From the NCBI RefSeq assembly GCF_009865385.1, contig NZ_WWJT01000455.1:1-57041 (forward strand): DNA of 57,041 nucleotides, given 5' to 3'. Positions within the stretch are counted from its first letter, which is position 1. Each line of letters begins with the position of its first letter. The notes below the pieces were generated by a model, which searched no databases, was not told the origin of the DNA, and saw nothing but the letters and a program-made list of their open reading frames with translations. Origin of the DNA: Streptomyces sp. SID486 (GTDB lineage Bacteria > Actinomycetota > Actinomycetes > Streptomycetales > Streptomycetaceae). Shown here piece by piece: positions 54,701-57,041 of the stretch. Position numbers and translations under genes: made by a program.

Positions 54701-55374
54701 CCTGCGACCCGCAGGGCTTCGCCCGCTGGTGCCAGCACAAGGAGACCTACTGCGACGTTCTCGCGCACTCCAAGGAGCTGAGCGACGCGGCGGACACGCT
54801 CTGGAACCTGGAGAAGGAGCTGCTCGGCCTCGGTCAGTACGAGGAGTGCATGCAGAACAAGGACTTCGACTCCTGCAAGGGTCTGGCGGTCGACGTCCTG
54901 CTCAGCGGCAAGCTGAAGCTCCTGGACCGGCTGTACGACAAGGTCAAGGTCCTGAAGAAGGGCTGCCGCATCCTGGACAAGGCGCCCCTGCGGTCGGCGT
55001 CCTCGGTCCGTCCCGCGTCGGTCCGTCCCGCGTCGGCGGGGCTCGCCGCCGCCTCGGGCGGCGTCCCGTGCGGGGAGCACAAGGTCCCGGGTCTGCCCCG
55101 GCCCACCAGCAAGATCCCGGACAGTTCGGACTGCCGGGCGTGCGCCGAGCGCATCCGGGAGAGCCTCGGCGGCGGTGAGCTGAAGGTGATCAGGCCCATG
55201 CGCCCCTTCAACTCCCTCCCGCAGTACCGCGGCCAGGACACGTTCTGGGGTGAGCACGTCGTCCTGGTGTACAACGGCCGTGTCTACGACGGCTTCGGCC
55301 CAAAGGGCGGGGAGACCATCTCCGAGTTCAAGGGCAAGTGGCAGTACAACGACGTCATCGACTTCGGCTTCTGA
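51715..55374 (+). CDS. ALF-repeat/coiled-coil secreted protein with papain-like toxin C-terminus
   Basis: 1219 residues from GTG 51715. Signal peptide (to about residue 43); four ALF repeats (83-96, 128-141, 174-187, 219-232, each A-L-x-G-[ST]-x-x-D-[VL]-x-x-F-L); a very long Ala-rich coiled coil (about 245-560); four more ALF repeats (about 632-790); a second Ala-rich coil (about 800-965); a Cys-containing linker (CGQGYIPCDPQ, CQHKETYCDV); and a C-terminal domain of 90 residues with SSDCRACAERI, WGEHVVLVYNGRVYDGF. Cys1140, His1181 and Asp1192 would make a papain-type triad (Tox-PL-like). The next gene begins 8 bases later. Likely a polymorphic toxin or secreted effector; toxicity is inferred. 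Confidence 0.85.
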   Translation: MNRRTDQFDGTRRTPRLIRRAALGLLPLALTAGLLGAAPAAGAAPAGAGVRAAVQQVTGTERRGLVVDYWKSGGPGVKAAAEAALTGSDADVQAFLDVAENLNLQDERVSAAQLASLGGTELLGAARAALNGTQEELETFLSWGWEAPAEQDSRVRVAQIIDTSGPNVQSAGRAALAGTADDVQKFLSEGQYTQQQQDERVQLVQIISVGGTNVRAAGRIALDGTPADIHEFLTVGQFTARAKDEEHASVAELAEQATEAGRQAAKETTAAKAESAKAVKAAELAKEAALEAQAEAKAAKNDTDRAGRAAMRAATAASQAAASAQRAIEAANAANNSARVAANAAAQAAAAAAGASQAASRARGAAADAAVDAKNADAARKAAEAADKAAQGADKASQAADQAAKAADAAGDAAHSAASAGANAKAAAAAADEAGSYADQSSAEAATARAAAAAARRHAAEADRAAADAEALARKSAVAAREARDAATSAATHARNAGKAAREAAEQAGNSAQAAARSTQHANAATEAANDATAAVAKAQQIYKLSREVESAELLARTNAGIERARDDKEHDDTRTAAQTALEKEATDQRTERDLLVAKAAAAGADLGAVARQGRALAVRVMKKGGTAWGRAAAEAALGGTDETVLDYLRTGWQTAEEQDQRAYVARLAEESESKTVRDAAEQALDGDAATVAAFVDKGQYQVAAEDMRVAIAQTLDGAGPVLTDAGRKALNTGDPKQYSAFLTRTQDTARTQDERVRAAQLIDGGTPEVKAAARIALEGSPQALHAFIVAGQYQALRRDHLTATHVAQVQKMIADAGKVAATARKDAATAQQVAATARKAKDDAKDWATKANTAYGDAQAYAKQADQYAKDAEASAAKAAASAKTARDAANRADASAADAARSAADATLSSEVAQASASEASYYADQAWKSAVEAGKDSDAALKALNDAYQVALKKYEQEEKARRKAAVQAKEKAKNDPGARAREMYRCGQGYIPCDPQGFARWCQHKETYCDVLAHSKELSDAADTLWNLEKELLGLGQYEECMQNKDFDSCKGLAVDVLLSGKLKLLDRLYDKVKVLKKGCRILDKAPLRSASSVRPASVRPASAGLAAASGGVPCGEHKVPGLPRPTSKIPDSSDCRACAERIRESLGGGELKVIRPMRPFNSLPQYRGQDTFWGEHVVLVYNGRVYDGFGPKGGETISEFKGKWQYNDVIDFGF

Positions 55375-55382
55375 GGTGTGCC

Positions 55383-55706
55383 GTGACTGACGCAGAGCTG
55401 ATCGGGAGCATCCGCGACCGGCCGGGCATGTACGCCCTGGACGGCACCTACTACGCGGCGGCCATGCTCGTCACGGGCATCGACCTCGGCACGTCGGGGC
55501 GGCTGCTCGACGGGTGGCGGGACTGGCTGCTCGCCCGCAAGGGCGAGGAGAGCAGTTTCATGTGGATCCCGCTGGTCCTGGAGGACGCCTTCCCCGGCTC
55601 GGAGATCCGGCACTGGAGCCAGCTGACCGAAGGGCAGCAGCGCCGGGCCGTGGACCACCTCTTCACCCTGCTGCTCGCGTTCCTGTCCGAACGGGACGCG
55701 GCATAG
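55383..55706 (+). CDS. Candidate immunity protein of the ALF toxin
   Basis: 107 residues from GTG 55383; GAGGTG (55373-55378) lies across the toxin stop codon, so translation is coupled. Small acidic, helical cytosolic protein with no signal peptide: AELIGSIRDRPGMYALDGTY, RLLDGWRDWLLARKGEESSF, and QRRAVDHLFTLLLAFLSERD. No family recognised with certainty. Size, charge, location and lack of export signal fit an immunity gene for the preceding toxin. A hairpin (55711-55749) closes the pair. Confidence 0.75.
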   Translation: MTDAELIGSIRDRPGMYALDGTYYAAAMLVTGIDLGTSGRLLDGWRDWLLARKGEESSFMWIPLVLEDAFPGSEIRHWSQLTEGQQRRAVDHLFTLLLAFLSERDAA

Positions 55707-55710
55707 CGCG

Positions 55711-55749
55711 ACGGCCGCGCCGCCGGTGTGGCTCCGGGGGCGCGGCCGT
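55711..55749. terminator. Bidirectional terminator after the toxin-immunity pair
   Basis: ACGGCCGCGCC (55711-55721) pairs perfectly with GGCGCGGCCGT (55739-55749), 11 bp with a 17-base loop, between convergent genes. Confidence 0.75.
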
Positions 55750-55767
55750 GCGTGTGCGGGCCGGGAT

Positions 55768-56550
55768 CTACTGCACGTCGACGTAGTCACCCGCGGCGCT
55801 GACGGGCGCCGAGGGGGTGGATCCGGCGTAGGTGAAGCGGTAGTAGCCGTCGTAGCCGGCCGTGACCGTCGTCTTCAGGGCGCCCGTGGAGGACGAGGTG
55901 ACGGTCTTGACGGTGGTGTAGGCGGTGGCGCCGGCCTTGCGGAACTGGAGCTGGACGGACTGGCTGCTGAAGACGCCGTACGTGCCGCGCTCCCAGTCGG
56001 CGCGGGTCAGCTTGCCGGTGACGGTGAGGATCTTGCCCTTCTTCACCGGCTCCGGGGCGGCGTCGGTGGTGAGCTTGGTGGCGCGGCGGATCGGCAGAGT
56101 ACCGAGGTCGCTCTGCCGCTTCTCGGCGCGGGTCTTATTGTCCTGGGCGATGCCGCCCTGCTTCCAGGTGCCGGCGTCCGAGTTCCAGAGTTCGTCGGCG
56201 GGGATGGTGATCGTGGCCGAGCAGTTCACGGTGGTCGTGTCGACCGTGGTGCAGGTGCCCGGGGCGTCGCTGCCGACCAGGGTGTCGGGGTCCGCCGCCG
56301 AGGTCCCGCGGTAGAGCAGCGGGCCGGTGTCGACGTTCGCCATGGAGACCGTGGTGGGGTGCGTGACGGTGTACGTCGCCGAGACCCTGACCGTCGAGCC
56401 GGCGCCGATGGAGAGCGCCTTGCCGCTGTTGATCTTCACGTTGGAGAAGGTGACGTTCGGGGCGACGGGCGCCGCGTGGGCGGCGGGCACGGCGAAGGCG
56501 GAGAGGGCCAGGGCGCCGGTGACGGCGGCCACGGTGGCTCGAATGCGCAT
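55768..56550 (-). CDS. Secreted beta-domain protein (tandem paralogue 1)
   Basis: 260 residues from ATG 56550. Sec signal peptide (TVAAVTGALALSAFAVPAAHA), an N-terminal Ig-like domain (VTFSNVKINSGKALSIGAGS, with a Cys pair CTTV/NCSAT), then a C-terminal beta-domain (KKGKILTVTGKLTRADWERG; SVQLQFRKAGATAYTTVKTV; GYYRFTYAGS; AAGDYVDVQ). The second domain is repeated in the next gene and resembles Streptomyces proteins annotated as calcium-binding or hypothetical. Role unknown; extracellular. Confidence 0.85.
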   Translation of the reverse strand: MRIRATVAAVTGALALSAFAVPAAHAAPVAPNVTFSNVKINSGKALSIGAGSTVRVSATYTVTHPTTVSMANVDTGPLLYRGTSAADPDTLVGSDAPGTCTTVDTTTVNCSATITIPADELWNSDAGTWKQGGIAQDNKTRAEKRQSDLGTLPIRRATKLTTDAAPEPVKKGKILTVTGKLTRADWERGTYGVFSSQSVQLQFRKAGATAYTTVKTVTSSSTGALKTTVTAGYDGYYRFTYAGSTPSAPVSAAGDYVDVQ

Positions 56551-56747
56551 GTGCGTTCCCTAGGAGGGAGAAGTGATCGTGGAGTCGGTCGACTCGGGCG
56601 ATCAGATCCGCGGGGCACGCGAAGGGTTGTACGGCAAGGGTGCTTCCCGGCCAGAATTGGCAGGGGCATTACCTGCACATGACATAAGTGAGAAGAAACG
56701 TTCCGGCCCCGGGATGGACGCACCCCCGGGGGCCGGACCGGTGCCGC
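56551..56747. promoter_or_regulatory. Intergenic region upstream of paralogue 1
   Basis: Contains AGGGAA as the ribosome site of paralogue 1, its promoter, and the terminator of paralogue 2. An AT-richer patch (ACATAAGTGAGAAG, 56682-56695) is present. No gene. Confidence 0.5.
56702..56737. terminator. Terminator of the right-edge gene
   Basis: TCCGGCCCCGGG and CCCGGGGGCCGGA pair with one extra G, spaced by about 11 bases, 11 bases past the stop of the minus-strand gene at 56748. Confidence 0.65.
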
Positions 56748-57041
56748 CTACTTCACGTCGACGAAGTCACCCGCGGCGCTGACCGCCGCCGTGGTCGTGG
56801 TGCCCGCGAAGGAGAAGCGGTAGTAGCCGTCGGCCGTGGCCTTGGCCGTCGTCTTCAGGCTGCCCGCGGAGTTCGTCCTGACGGTCTTCAGCGTGGTGTA
56901 GGCGCTGGAGCCCTTCTTGCGGAACTGGAGCTTCACGGGCTGGCCGCTGTAGCCGTGGTACTTGTGGTCCTGCCAGTCGGCCCGGGTGAGCCTGCCCGTG
57001 ACGGTGAGGGTCCTGCCCTTCTTCACCGGCTCCGGGGCCGC
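56748..57041 (-). CDS. Secreted beta-domain protein (tandem paralogue 2), cut by window end
   Basis: Only the C-terminal about 98 residues are visible (start outside the window). VKKGRTLTVTGRLTRADWQD, PVKLQFRKKGSSAYTTLKTV, GYYRFSFAGTTTTAAVSAAG and DFVDVK align closely with paralogue 1, showing recent tandem duplication. The complete gene presumably carries the same signal peptide and N-terminal domain. Confidence 0.85.
   Translation of the reverse strand, partial: AAPEPVKKGRTLTVTGRLTRADWQDHKYHGYSGQPVKLQFRKKGSSAYTTLKTVRTNSAGSLKTTAKATADGYYRFSFAGTTTTAAVSAAGDFVDVK

Overview
The window is very GC-rich chromosomal DNA, with GTG and even TTG starts, dense overlapping operons, and families typical of Streptomyces: DUF397/DUF5753/DUF6879 regulators, ALF-repeat secreted proteins, a DmdR1 iron regulator, and a DasR-type dre site. 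From memory, gene content and order resemble the S. coelicolor segment that runs from purU through dmdR1 (SCO4394), the UPF0309 SIS protein (SCO4393), the cinnamate:CoA ligase (SCO4383) and serC. I have no database access, so that synteny is recollection. No rRNA, tRNA, CRISPR array, transposase or phage module is visible.

Layout. 0-6 kb: partial purU, a small unknown protein, an orphan amino-acid-type binding protein, a proline-rich membrane protein with repeated TQY motifs, and an HTH-TPR regulator. 6-12 kb: a Prim-Pol-like protein, an alpha/beta hydrolase without its nucleophile, dmdR1 divergent from a SIS sugar-phosphate protein across one dre site, and a PAS-GAF sensor. A gene-poor stretch follows (11.5-11.95 kb) that looks like an undescribed structured RNA carrying a 12-codon ORF. 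12-15.4 kb: pdxH, a citrate-synthase-like gene with a six-fold terminal repeat, and a 2OG-Fe(II) oxygenase preceded by a cysteine-type leader peptide and a hairpin. 15.4-25.5 kb: one tightly coupled minus-strand catabolic operon (TIGR03084 protein, AtuA/DUF1446, carboxyltransferase, biotin carboxylase/BCCP, acyl-CoA dehydrogenase, CoA ligase, enoyl-CoA hydratase, TetR) with a palindromic operator at its head. It parallels the acyclic-terpene (Atu) pathway.

25.5-34.4 kb holds a pyruvyltransferase-family protein, malic enzyme, an EamA exporter, a YdiJ-like FAD/Fe-S dehydrogenase and serC. 34.4-36.6 kb is an XRE/DUF6879/DUF397 regulatory module with a decayed extra DUF397 copy. 36.7-46.6 kb carries mixed housekeeping and accessory genes (secreted propeller, SGNH hydrolase, Uma2 nuclease, aldo/keto reductase behind a MerR-type operator, thpR, GNAT, MFS/MarR pair, RHH protein, AzgA purine permease, DUF2530). 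46.7-57 kb is a P-type ATPase followed by a secretome island: a trypsin-like pseudoprotease with FG-GAP repeats, a small secreted protein, a 1219-residue ALF-repeat/coiled-coil protein ending in a papain-like toxin candidate with a coupled small immunity candidate, and two tandem secreted paralogues, the last cut by the window end.

The most noteworthy items are the RNA at 11.7-11.94 kb with mutually exclusive pairings, the leader-peptide attenuator at 15.2-15.3 kb, the toxin-immunity pair, two or three putative dead or altered enzymes, and tandem duplications of stop-codon regions downstream of two unrelated genes.
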